Notes: generated by a model not told the origin, from the sequence alone. A DNA stretch of 11,199 nt from JAMBLL01 sp036985935 (GCA_036985935.1 BTQP01000053.1:1-11199); one strand, 5' to 3'. Positions 1 through 6,861 are shown, counted from the first letter of the stretch. Translations and numbers: made by a program.

Positions 1-395
1 GACGAGATATCCCGGTTCTCGAAGCCAGAGAGGCCAGCGATCCCAAGCATCCGGGCGACGACACGTCCCGCTTCGGCTTTGGGCATGTTCTGCATCTTGA
101 GGCCGTATGCGATGTTGCCCTCGACGCTCAGGTGAGGGAAGAGAGCATATTCCTGGAACATCAGACCGATCGGTCTGAGATGTGTGGCCCGTGTTGTCAT
201 GTCGACACCGTCGATGGCGATGGTCCCGCTATCGACATGCTCGAGTCCGGCGACAGCCCGCAGAAGGCTCGACTTTCCAGATCCCGATGGGCCCATCACC
301 GCGAAACGCTCTCCGGTGGTTATGTAGAGGCTGGCGTCATCGACGGCAACAGTTTCGCCGAAACGAACGGTGAGCCCATCGATCTCCGCGCTCAT
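1..395 (-). CDS. thiQ: Thiamine ABC transporter ATP-binding protein, partial (3' end outside window)
   Basis: This is the N-terminal 131 codons of an ABC transporter ATPase; the C-terminal half, with the signature motif and Walker B, lies beyond the window start. The Walker A motif GPSGSGKSS is at about residues 34-42 and the Q-loop FQEYALFPHLSV is around residue 85, both in the usual spacing for ThiQ/FbpC/PotA-type ATPases. The ATG at 395 follows a good ribosome binding site (AGGAG, about 6 nt upstream). It overlaps the permease stop codon by 4 nt (ATGA), which suggests translational coupling. The thiamine assignment comes from the operon (TPP riboswitch, thiN, thiB-like binding protein) rather than from this fragment. 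Iron(III) and other ATPases of the same subfamily look alike, so the family call is firm and the substrate is inferred. It would power import from the cytoplasmic face of the membrane. Confidence 0.88.
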   Translation of the reverse strand, partial: MSAEIDGLTVRFGETVAVDDASLYITTGERFAVMGPSGSGKSSLLRAVAGLEHVDSGTIAIDGVDMTTRATHLRPIGLMFQEYALFPHLSVEGNIAYGLKMQNMPKAEAGRVVARMLGIAGLSGFENRDIS

Positions 396-2062
396 AACTC
401 GCTCCTGATGCGTTTGCGACCGAGCGAGTCGATGATCAGCATTGCCGCTCCTGTTACCACTGCGAGGATGGCACTCAGCGCGATCGCCGCACCGAAGGGC
501 GTCGGTCCCGGGCGACCGAGCAGCCGGAAGATCGCGATCGGGATGGTGGGTGTGTTGGGTCTGGCGATGAACGTTGTGGCCCCGAACTCTCCCATCGAGA
601 TCGCGAATGCAAATGCAGCTGCGACGATGAGAGCAGCTCCGACGAGACGGGCGTCGATAGTCCACCAGGTGCGCCACCTGCCTGCGCCCAGAGTCGCCGC
701 AGCTTCGCGAAGCTCGGATTGCACTGCAGCGATCGCAGGCGAGGTGGTTCGCACAACAAACGGAATGGCGACGAGAGCGTGCGCGATCGGGATCAATATG
801 ATCGAAGTCCTGAGATCCAGAGGCCAATCGAGGGCTACAAGAAACCCGAAGCCGATAGTGACCGCCGAGGTACCCAACGGAAGCATCACGAAGAGGTCGA
901 GGGTTCTTGATGTAACTCGCCCAGCGTACGTCAAGGCGATCGCGCTCAAGACGCCGATGAGCAGTCCGATTCCCGCAGCGACAAAGGCAAAGAGCAGGGA
1001 ATTGCGAATGGCGATCAGAGGATCGACAAACGCAGCTGATATCGATGGGAGAGTGAAGAGGTTCTGGTAGTTCGCCAGGCCAAACCCTCCTGAGGGTTCT
1101 GTAAAGGACCGGCCAAAGAGCACGGCGAGCGGAGTTCCAAGGATCACGATCATGGAACCAACGACAGCACGCATGGTCCAGCGCTCGCGGGCCGTGTGCG
1201 GTTCAGGTGCTTCGTTGACGGTGTAGCTGAACTGCACGCTCGTCCGACGCTGGAGCCACCCGTACACAACGAGGATGAGGCTGATTCCAACGAGTTGCAA
1301 CACCGCAAGGGTCGAGGCGATGTCGAGGCGGAGAAACGCGGTTGTCTGGCGCCAGATCTCGACCTCGAGCGTAGTGCTTCGTAGATCTCCGAGCAGTAGC
1401 ACAACGCCAAAAGACGTGAAGGAGAAGAGAAACACCAGGGCGCTCGTCGACGCGATCGCAGGCCGAAGAATCGGCAGCGTCACGGTGCGAAACGCCTTCC
1501 ACGGAGACGCTCCGAGTGTTCTCGCAGCTGCCTCGAGGCGAGGGTCGATGCGTTCCCAGAACGCGCTGACGCCGCGAACGACGATCGCGTAGTTGTAGAA
1601 CACATGTGCAAGGACGATCAGCCAGAGCGTGCCTGTGAGGTCGACACCCAACACACCTCGCGGACCAGCCAGGGTCAGGAAGGCTGACCCAACGACGAGG
1701 GTCGGGAGCACAAAGGGCACGAGAGACGCGGCTTGGAGCAGTCGCTTACCGCGGAAGGAGAACCGTGCAAAAACCCATGCCGCAGGGAGAGCAACGGCAA
1801 CCGTGAGGATCGTCGACAACAGGGCCTGGAAGAGCGTGAATCTTGCGACGCCTTGCAAGGTTGGGTCCCTCATCACAACAGAAAACGAATCGAGACTGAA
1901 GCTGCCGTCAACAGTGAGTCCGCGGATGGTGATCGAGATGACGGGGTAGATGAAGAAATACCCCAGGAATATGACCGGGAGCGAGATGACCGCCCATATG
2001 CCGAATCGCCCGATGTATCTGTGATTCACGAGCGTGCGATCGTTGTCCACTCTCGGATCCAT
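392..2062 (-). CDS. thiP: Thiamine ABC transporter permease, two fused membrane domains
   Basis: This 556-residue inner-membrane permease is built from two homologous BPD_transp_1 domains in one chain, as in ThiP and FbpB. Each half has several hydrophobic segments and an EAA loop that contacts the ATPase: EAAARTLGASPWKAF at about 177-192 and EAAATLGAGRWRTW at about 453-466. The length is close to E. coli ThiP. It lies between the thiamine-binding protein and the ATPase, so its substrate is probably thiamine or TPP. The ATG at 2062 overlaps thiB by 37 nt and has only a distant GAGG. A GTG at 2029 would give the 4-nt overlap (GTGA) seen at the thiN-thiB and thiP-thiQ junctions and would shorten the protein by 11 residues. 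Neither start has a strong ribosome binding site, so the start is unsettled. Confidence 0.88.
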   Translation of the reverse strand: MDPRVDNDRTLVNHRYIGRFGIWAVISLPVIFLGYFFIYPVISITIRGLTVDGSFSLDSFSVVMRDPTLQGVARFTLFQALLSTILTVAVALPAAWVFARFSFRGKRLLQAASLVPFVLPTLVVGSAFLTLAGPRGVLGVDLTGTLWLIVLAHVFYNYAIVVRGVSAFWERIDPRLEAAARTLGASPWKAFRTVTLPILRPAIASTSALVFLFSFTSFGVVLLLGDLRSTTLEVEIWRQTTAFLRLDIASTLAVLQLVGISLILVVYGWLQRRTSVQFSYTVNEAPEPHTARERWTMRAVVGSMIVILGTPLAVLFGRSFTEPSGGFGLANYQNLFTLPSISAAFVDPLIAIRNSLLFAFVAAGIGLLIGVLSAIALTYAGRVTSRTLDLFVMLPLGTSAVTIGFGFLVALDWPLDLRTSIILIPIAHALVAIPFVVRTTSPAIAAVQSELREAAATLGAGRWRTWWTIDARLVGAALIVAAAFAFAISMGEFGATTFIARPNTPTIPIAIFRLLGRPGPTPFGAAIALSAILAVVTGAAMLIIDSLGRKRIRSEL

Positions 2063-3060
2063 CGCTCGCGGTTCGCCTCGATCGTTCCTGGTTCTGTGAC
2101 AACAGGGTTCTGCGGCAGCGTCGTGAATTCAGAGAACACATCTGGAAGCTTGGCCTGGTCGTTGACGGGATATACGAACATGTTCAGGGGGATGTCCTCC
2201 TGGGTCGTTCGCGCAAGCAGGAAGTCGATGAAAAGTCTGGCGGCCTTTTCGTTGTCCGTGCCGGCGAGCACACCTGCGAACTCGATCTGTCGGAAGCAGC
2301 CGTTTGTCATGATTCCTGTTGGTGCTTCGTCGAGCTCACCGAAAAGCACCTCTGCTGGCGGAGAGGACGCATACGAGACAACAAGGGGTCGGTCGCCGCC
2401 CGACCGTGAGAAACGCGACGTGTACGCCTCGGTCCAGTTAGCGGAGACGGCGACGCCATTGTCGAAGAGGTCTGACCAGTAGGCCTTCCAGTCGTAACTC
2501 GCGCCATCAGGGTATTCGGCAATGGTCGCCATCAAGAATGCGAGTCCTGGGGACGACAGGGCAGGATCCTCGACGACGAGAAGGTCACGATACGCGGGAT
2601 CGGTGAGGTCGCCGAGGTTCTGCGGTGCAGCGATTCCTGCCTTGTCGAGGGCAGCAATGTCGTAATTCACGCAGACGTCGCCAAAGTCGATCGGCGTCGC
2701 AAAATCGCCCTGTACCCGGATAGTCGAACTCACTGAGGAGATATCGACAGCTTCGTACGGTGCGAAAATGCCGTTGTCGATCGCTCTCGACAAGAATGTG
2801 TTGTCGACCCCGAACATGACATCGGCGATCGGGTTGTCTTTCGTCAAGATGGCCTGGTTGAGCATCGTGCCCGCGTCGCCCGCGAACTGGATGACGACTT
2901 CGATGCCGGTGTCCTCTGTGAACGACGCAAGCGTTTCTTCGCTCAGAGCGAACGAGTCATGCGTCAACAACACGACCTGATCTGACGACGAGGAGCACGC
3001 CGCGGCGGTGACAGCGAGCGTGACCACGAGTGCAGACAGTCTCAGAGAAACGGCGCTCAT
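2026..3060 (-). CDS. thiB: Thiamine-binding lipoprotein, substrate-binding component of ABC transporter
   Basis: This 344-residue periplasmic-type binding protein has a lipoprotein signal: a hydrophobic stretch at residues 6-21 ending in AAAC, with Cys22 as the lipidation site. It would be anchored on the outer face of the cytoplasmic membrane. It follows the ThiB/TbpA pattern throughout: THDSF near 33-37, ADVMFGVDNTFLSRA near 79-93, SANWTEAYTSRF near 207-218, VVSYASSPP near 227-235, and a C-terminal VYPVND followed by ERWIREW. These match remembered ThiB landmarks better than those of iron-binding FbpA proteins. The ATG at 3060 has an AAGGTGA ribosome binding site and overlaps the thiN stop by 4 nt. 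With the riboswitch upstream, uptake of thiamine or its phosphates is the likely role. Which form is bound cannot be read from sequence. Confidence 0.9.
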   Translation of the reverse strand: MSAVSLRLSALVVTLAVTAAACSSSSDQVVLLTHDSFALSEETLASFTEDTGIEVVIQFAGDAGTMLNQAILTKDNPIADVMFGVDNTFLSRAIDNGIFAPYEAVDISSVSSTIRVQGDFATPIDFGDVCVNYDIAALDKAGIAAPQNLGDLTDPAYRDLLVVEDPALSSPGLAFLMATIAEYPDGASYDWKAYWSDLFDNGVAVSANWTEAYTSRFSRSGGDRPLVVSYASSPPAEVLFGELDEAPTGIMTNGCFRQIEFAGVLAGTDNEKAARLFIDFLLARTTQEDIPLNMFVYPVNDQAKLPDVFSEFTTLPQNPVVTEPGTIEANRERWIREWTTIARS

Positions 3061-3716
3061 ATGGGGTCACCTTCGTCGACGATCACGAGCAGCGCTCCAT
3101 CGGTGAGCGAAACGGTGCAGATGGGATCCGTCGTGATGTTCGACAAGCCGCGCGATGTTCCGCGGGGGAGTGGCTCGCGTGATAGTGGCCATTGCACGCC
3201 AGTAGCCGTGACGTTCTGTGCATCGCCGATTGGAACGAGGGTGAGCCGAGTCCCCACCGGAGGTGAGACTTCAAGCGGGCGTTTCGGATGGACAGGAAAA
3301 ACGGTGTCTGAACCCACGAACCAGCGAAGATCGATTCGTGCCCAGGTTCGTGCTGTCAGGCCGGTCGAGATTCCCAGCAGATGGCCGAAGGATCCGGCCT
3401 CGCCGCCGTAGATGTCGACTGCGTGTGCTCCGACGGCGATCGCAGCTTCCAGAGCAAGTTCGAAGTCGGTCTTGTCCTTGGCTTCGGGGAATCGTTCTAT
3501 CACGACACCCGACGCCTCAGCGTGCTGGAGTCCCTGTGCGGTGATGGAGTCAAGATCTCCCACCAGGAGGTCGACACGGATTTCCTGGTTTCGTGCGATG
3601 TCGTACCCCGAATCCGCAGCGATGACGTAGTCGCCCTGTGCGATTTGGATCGACGTTGTGATCCCACCACCCGCGATAATGACCGCTCGTTTCGGGCGTG
3701 AGTCGGGCTGTTCCAC
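3057..3716 (-). CDS. thiN: Thiamine pyrophosphokinase (thiamine diphosphokinase)
   Basis: The product, 219 residues from the chosen GTG start, would transfer pyrophosphate from ATP to thiamine to make TPP in the cytosol. Family motifs in order are AADSG (about 33-37), GDLDS (53-57), KDKTDFELAL (80-89) and GTSRGLSN (186-193). The motif usually written GGxxGRxDH reads GGEAGSFGH here (about 104-112), so the conserved Arg and Asp are Ser and Gly; activity should therefore be tested. The longest frame starts at an ATG at 3734, but that ATG lies inside the conserved UAAUGCC segment of the TPP aptamer. The GTG at 3716 follows GGAGGA by 4 nt and is the only other start before the conserved domain. 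Its stop overlaps thiB by 4 nt. It is the first gene of the operon and supplies the ligand that closes the riboswitch. Confidence 0.9.
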   Translation of the reverse strand: MEQPDSRPKRAVIIAGGGITTSIQIAQGDYVIAADSGYDIARNQEIRVDLLVGDLDSITAQGLQHAEASGVVIERFPEAKDKTDFELALEAAIAVGAHAVDIYGGEAGSFGHLLGISTGLTARTWARIDLRWFVGSDTVFPVHPKRPLEVSPPVGTRLTLVPIGDAQNVTATGVQWPLSREPLPRGTSRGLSNITTDPICTVSLTDGALLVIVDEGDPI

Positions 3717-3809
3717 GGCTTCCTCCGCTGGCATTAACCAGGATCAGGTTCGGCGGGTCGGTACTCATTGGCACCCTCTCAGCCCGAATGTTCGAGCTCC
3801 CCGGTGTGG
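3717..3809 (-). promoter_or_regulatory. TPP riboswitch (THI element), probably controlling translation of thiN
   Basis: Read on the minus strand, all hallmark segments of the TPP aptamer occur in order and with normal spacing: CGGGGAGC (start about 3804), GGCTGAGAGGG (about 3784-3774), ACCCGCCGAACCTGATC (3758-3742), CTGGTTAATGCCAGCGGAGG (3741-3722). The GGAGGA at the aptamer's 3' edge (3726-3721) is also the Shine-Dalgarno sequence for the thiN GTG at 3716. No separate expression platform or T-run terminator lies between aptamer and gene. Ligand binding would therefore directly hide the ribosome binding site and reduce translation of the thiN-thiB-thiP-thiQ operon. CCAC at 3809-3806 could pair with GUGG at 3716-3713 in an outer P1, which would also bury the start codon; P1 is otherwise imperfect and its limits are approximate. 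Aptamer identity is near certain; the mechanism is inferred. Confidence 0.95.
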
Positions 3810-3821
3810 TTGGTATCGATC

Positions 3822-3827
3822 ATTGTA
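3822..3827 (-). promoter_or_regulatory. Probable -10 box of the thi operon
   Basis: TACAAT on the minus strand has one mismatch to the sigma-70 consensus and would start transcription near 3815, about ten bases before the aptamer begins. No convincing -35 box sits 16-18 nt upstream; a TTGTCA farther up is 28 nt away, too far to pair with it. The placement relative to the riboswitch is the main support. Confidence 0.4.
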
Positions 3828-3854
3828 CCCGAATAGTCGCCAGTGCGGCGCGTA

Positions 3855-3883
3855 TTGACAATGTGACGCTATCGTGACATCAT
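3855..3883 (+). promoter_or_regulatory. Putative promoter for the small ORF / RHH / DUF4097 genes
   Basis: A perfect -35 TTGACA (3855-3860) is followed after 17 nt by CATCAT (3878-3883), which matches four of six -10 positions. Transcription would begin near 3890, about 40 nt before the first start codon. It lies back to back with the thi promoter. Two GTGAC copies (3863-3867 and 3874-3878), 11 bp apart, lie between and up to the two boxes and could be a regulator site. Prediction from motif match only. Confidence 0.4.
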
Positions 3884-3929
3884 ACCGACATCAGTTCGAC
3901 AGCAGTCGAGCGACAGGCGGAGGAAACCC

Positions 3930-4049
3930 ATGGTGTGGTACAACAACCCCGAATATGTCAAGGCGATCCACGATGCACGTCGGGACCAGTTCGTGAGCGA
4001 GCAGAGACGGCTCATGCGCCTCGCTCGCGAAGAATCAAGCATCGATTGA
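3930..4049 (+). CDS. Small protein of 39 residues, unknown function
   Basis: The ATG at 3930 follows a strong ribosome binding site (GGAGG with about 6 nt spacing), and the frame closes with TGA at 4047-4049. The product begins MVWYNNPEYVKAI and is rich in Arg and Glu in its second half (QRRLMRLAREE). That half could form one amphipathic helix; there is no signal peptide or membrane segment. I do not recognise the family. It is the first gene after a putative promoter and ends 25 nt before the RHH gene, so it is probably cotranscribed with the RHH and DUF4097 genes. The evidence is the strong start context and operon position. A leader peptide or chance frame remains possible. Confidence 0.55.
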   Translation: MVWYNNPEYVKAIHDARRDQFVSEQRRLMRLAREESSID

Positions 4050-4074
4050 ACAGTGGTCGGAACGGAGAGACAAC

Positions 4075-4524
4075 ATGGATATCGATAGCGTCGTGAACCA
4101 GGTCCAGGCGGTTGTTTCGGGGCAGTTGTTGTTAGGCGGCGACGAGCCTTCTATTGCAGCAGCGGGTGACGCCATCATGCTCGTTCTCGATCCGGCGCTT
4201 CGCCAGGCGGGCGCGACGCTCGCAGAACAGGCAGCAGCTGAAGTCAGTTCGCAACTTCCGGACCACACGATCGACGTTGTTCTTGCGGGAGGCCAACCCA
4301 CCCTCGTCGTGAGAGACGCCAAACCCGAGGTTGCAGTCAACACGGATGATCTCGACGCCCGGATCACGGTGCGTCTCCCCGAGGATCTCAAGGAAGACCT
4401 GGAAGAAGCCGCGGCGGATCTTGGTGATTCTGTGAACACATTCGTCGTACGTGCTCTCGCCGGCAGGGCGAATGCCAAGGCTCGTTCGTCACGTTCGACG
4501 TTCGAGGGAACCATCGAAACATGA
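4075..4524 (+). CDS. RHH (CopG/HicB-like C-terminus) DNA-binding protein
   Basis: This 149-residue soluble protein has a C-terminal ribbon-helix-helix pattern at about residues 94-131: a short beta strand (ARITVRLPEDL), then two helices around KEDLEEAAADLG and SVNTFVVRALAGRA. The Ala-rich N-terminal region (about 1-75) is unrecognised and may mediate oligomer formation. A GGAGAG ribosome binding site precedes the ATG at 4075. Its stop overlaps the start of the DUF4097 gene by 4 nt (ATGA), so the two are almost certainly translated together. Such genes are often labelled HicB antitoxin, but no HicA-like toxin is next to it. A regulator or partner of the DUF4097 protein is more likely; this pairing is, from memory, common in actinobacteria. 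The target sites are unknown. Confidence 0.7.
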   Translation: MDIDSVVNQVQAVVSGQLLLGGDEPSIAAAGDAIMLVLDPALRQAGATLAEQAAAEVSSQLPDHTIDVVLAGGQPTLVVRDAKPEVAVNTDDLDARITVRLPEDLKEDLEEAAADLGDSVNTFVVRALAGRANAKARSSRSTFEGTIET

Positions 4525-5297
4525 TTGATCGTGTCGAGATCTGTGACGTATCGGACTCCCCGCGGATCAGCATTTCAACGAACGCCGGTGACATCATCAT
4601 TCGCCCGTGGGAAGAGATGCGCGTCAAGGTGGTGCTCAGCGGACACGCAGAAACGGTGGAGAGCACAGTCGTCGACACGACGTCCGACTCGGTCTCTGTG
4701 CGAACCGACCCCGGACACCGAGCGTTTCGGTTCTTCGCTCGAGGGATGGATGTGGTCGTGTTTGCTCCTCCCGGCGGCACACTTCGAATCAATTCGTCCT
4801 CTGGTGACATACGGGTGAGGCTCCCGCTCGAGGATGTCGAGATCAACTCGGGCTCCGGTGACGTGCGGCTGGACGAGCCGGTCGGGGACGCACGTATCAA
4901 GGTGGCATCAGGTCAAGTGAAGATCGGCCACGTCGAACGTGACGCGGAAGTGACCTCAGCGAACGGTGACATAAGGATCGGTAGGGCACGCGACGTTGCA
5001 ACCAACACCGTGTCGGGAAATACGAATCTCGGTCTCGTCGAATCTTCCGCCCGGATACATTCGGCGAGCGGGGAAGTCCGCGTCCGCGATTTCCGCGGAA
5101 CAGACCTAACGATCAAAACGATGTCTGGTTCGAGTGTCATCGGCCTGGCGCCTGGAAGGACGGTCGCGGCGCAGATCAAGACGATGTCGGGCCAGTTGCG
5201 TAACAAGATCCGCCCGGTAGGCGGCGACCGGACGGGTCGGATGAATGTGAAAGTCACATCCTTTTCCGGCGACGTCATTCTGCGCAACGCCCGCTAA
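4521..5297 (+). CDS. DUF4097-type beta-strand repeat protein
   Basis: This 258-residue protein is dominated from about residue 90 onward by short repeats of roughly 18-21 residues centred on a Ser/Asn-Gly-(Asp/Glu/Gln) turn between beta strands. Examples are SSSGDIRVRL, SGSGDVRLDE, VASGQVKIG, SANGDIRIG, TVSGNTNLG, SASGEVRVRD, TMSGQLRNK and SFSGDVILRN. This predicts a right-handed beta-solenoid, as in DUF4097 putative adhesins. No signal peptide, lipobox or membrane segment is visible, so it is probably cytoplasmic or associated with a partner rather than a secreted adhesin. Translation is coupled to the RHH gene by an ATGA overlap. The molecular role is unknown; a polymer or scaffold with the RHH protein as regulator is speculation. 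Confidence 0.75.
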   Translation: MIDRVEICDVSDSPRISISTNAGDIIIRPWEEMRVKVVLSGHAETVESTVVDTTSDSVSVRTDPGHRAFRFFARGMDVVVFAPPGGTLRINSSSGDIRVRLPLEDVEINSGSGDVRLDEPVGDARIKVASGQVKIGHVERDAEVTSANGDIRIGRARDVATNTVSGNTNLGLVESSARIHSASGEVRVRDFRGTDLTIKTMSGSSVIGLAPGRTVAAQIKTMSGQLRNKIRPVGGDRTGRMNVKVTSFSGDVILRNAR

Positions 5298-5324
5298 CCC
5301 CGATCGGAGCATTCTCTGTAGGGC

Positions 5325-5330
5325 TACCGT
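5325..5330 (+). promoter_or_regulatory. Possible -10 box for a leaderless udk transcript
   Basis: TACCGT fits the actinobacterial TAnnnT -10 pattern and stands 7 nt before the GTG at 5338. Transcription could therefore start on that codon and give a leaderless mRNA. No -35 box is evident. Motif-level evidence only. Confidence 0.3.
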
Positions 5331-6036
5331 GGTCCCCGTGACACTCGAACTCACCGATCTCATCGAGGATTACCAGTTCGGTCCGCCCGAAGGCGAATGG
5401 CGACCGCTGTTTATCGCTATCGCTGGTGGGTCAGGCTCGGGCAAGACGACGATCGCACGGTCCGTCGTCGATCTGGTTGGTCGCGACAAGGTGATCTATC
5501 TGCAACAGGATGCGTACTACAGGGATCGAAACGATCTCGACGTCGAAGAACGAGCGAAGATCAACTACGACCATCCTGACTCGATCGAGATGGAGTTGTT
5601 GATTGCACACCTCGATGCGCTACGAGAAGGTGAGTCCATTGAACGTCCCGTATATGACTTTGCTACGCATACGCGGACAGATGAAACCTACACGCTTGGT
5701 CCCGAATCAGCCGTCATCGTCGAGGGAATTCTCGTTCTCGCCGATTCTGAACTGCGCACTCGTTTCGATGTGAGAGTGTTCATCGACACTGAGGCGGACA
5801 TCCGGCTGATCCGGCGACTCGAGCGCGACACGCTCGAACGTGGGCGCACCGTCGATTCGGTGATCGAGCAGTATCAAAGGACAGTGCGACCGATGCATCA
5901 TCAGTTCGTGGAACCTTCGAAGCGGTATGCAGACATCATCATTCCCCAGGGCATCAACGCGGGAGCGATAGGCACCGTTTCATCGATGATCAAGCACTTT
6001 CTCGACCAAAGCGACCACGCAGCAAATCACCCGTGA
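5329..6036 (+). CDS. udk: Uridine kinase
   Basis: The product (235 residues from GTG 5329, 232 from GTG 5338) phosphorylates uridine and cytidine to their 5'-monophosphates using a nucleoside triphosphate, in pyrimidine salvage. Visible motifs are the P-loop GGSGSGKTT (about 33-41), the QQDAYYRD segment carrying the catalytic Asp, YDHPDS, the substrate region RPVYDFATHTR, the Walker B-like VIVEGILVL, the Arg-rich lid RLIRRLERDTLERGR, and the C-terminal VEPSKRYADIIIP. The N-terminus is about 25 residues longer than in typical Udk. GTG 5329 has a weak AGGG upstream; GTG 5338 fits a leaderless start 7 nt after TACCGT. The start is uncertain by three codons. The stop overlaps the convergent SGNH hydrolase gene by 10 bp. 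Confidence 0.93.
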   Translation: MVPVTLELTDLIEDYQFGPPEGEWRPLFIAIAGGSGSGKTTIARSVVDLVGRDKVIYLQQDAYYRDRNDLDVEERAKINYDHPDSIEMELLIAHLDALREGESIERPVYDFATHTRTDETYTLGPESAVIVEGILVLADSELRTRFDVRVFIDTEADIRLIRRLERDTLERGRTVDSVIEQYQRTVRPMHHQFVEPSKRYADIIIPQGINAGAIGTVSSMIKHFLDQSDHAANHP

Positions 6037-6800
6037 GTTTCTGAGATTTGCTCCTGCCACACATCGACGAGCCGGTCGGCAACGTGCACACCAACCGACG
6101 CGAACGCAAGATGTCCTTCGGCGGATGCGTGAAAGAGATCAGCGCCGAACATCGGTGAGTCTGTGGTGAACATCTGCTGCATAACGTCCCACGCGTTCGA
6201 CTTGACGGTGTTGGGGTAGTGGCGCGAAACTCTTGCGATCGCCCGGTCGACAGCCCTGGCGCGAATCCTCGCGAATCCCTTGGCGAGCTCCGGGAGGCGG
6301 GGGATCGTTCCAAGGTCTCCGATGCCGGATAGCCCTACCGCGGGAACGTCGGTGTGTAGGGCTCTGACCGCACGGTCGTAGTCCGCTTCGAATCTCGCAA
6401 TCGGCGTGGCTCGAAGCGCATCGTTCGAACCAGCGGACAGGTATGCGATGTCGGGTCGCAGAGCAAGGGCCTGATCGACCTGTGAATCAAGAACGTCCCT
6501 GATTTTCGATCCTCCCACGGCGACGCTGATCGCGGTGACGCGGTACCTGTCGGCGAGGTGCATTGCGAGCTGACGGGGCCACGAGGAATCGAGCGGATCG
6601 ACTCCCGGCGCGGTTATCGAACTGTCACCCAGAAAGACGATCGTGAGTGGGGGAGCGTCGGCGGAACCGAAAACGCCCGACGGGTCCTGATTTTCGAGCG
6701 ATGGTAGATCCTCGCGATAGATGGCGCGCGCCATCTGGCCCGCTAACACCGCGCCTGCGACCAGCGGTGGCCTCATGATCTTCCATGCTCTCATGCCCAT
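6027..6800 (-). CDS. SGNH/GDSL-family hydrolase (esterase/lipase-like)
   Basis: The product is 257 residues from the chosen ATG at 6800. Four SGNH blocks are present: GDSS with the nucleophile Ser at about residue 60, a Gly in VGGSKI (about 96-97), GSND at about 124-127, and DLFH with catalytic Asp and His at about 221 and 224. The enzyme should hydrolyse an ester of unknown nature. A short, mildly hydrophobic N-terminal segment (PPLVAGAVLAG) could be a weak anchor or signal but is not convincing. The open frame extends to 6920, but that part overlaps the upstream cyclase gene; ATG 6824, 6800 and 6794 are the plausible starts. GAGG about 10 nt before 6800 is the best ribosome binding site, though not strong. 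It follows the cyclase gene by 61 nt on the same strand and may be cotranscribed. Confidence 0.85.
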   Translation of the reverse strand: MGMRAWKIMRPPLVAGAVLAGQMARAIYREDLPSLENQDPSGVFGSADAPPLTIVFLGDSSITAPGVDPLDSSWPRQLAMHLADRYRVTAISVAVGGSKIRDVLDSQVDQALALRPDIAYLSAGSNDALRATPIARFEADYDRAVRALHTDVPAVGLSGIGDLGTIPRLPELAKGFARIRARAVDRAIARVSRHYPNTVKSNAWDVMQQMFTTDSPMFGADLFHASAEGHLAFASVGVHVADRLVDVWQEQISETHG

Positions 6801-6861
6801 AGTCTGGTCAACCTCGAGGAGCATTGAGACGTTCCCAGTGCGTTCAGGGTAGAGAACCCAG

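Noticed and set aside
132..1070. Long plus-strand open frame opposite thiP/thiQ.
   Set aside because: Antisense shadow of two well-supported transporter genes, with no recognisable domain and biased low-complexity composition. The same applies to the long frames at 1733-2482 plus and 4035-4514 minus.
392..3060. Iron(III) ABC transporter (FbpABC/AfuABC).
   Set aside because: The permease and ATPase architecture fits both, but the binding protein follows ThiB motifs and the operon has a TPP riboswitch and thiN.
3717..3734. ATG at 3734 as the thiN start.
   Set aside because: It is part of the conserved aptamer core and has no usable ribosome binding site; GTG 3716 sits just behind GGAGGA.
4075..4524. 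HicAB toxin-antitoxin system.
   Set aside because: Only an RHH C-terminus is seen. No HicA-like small toxin is adjacent, and the coupled partner is a DUF4097 protein.
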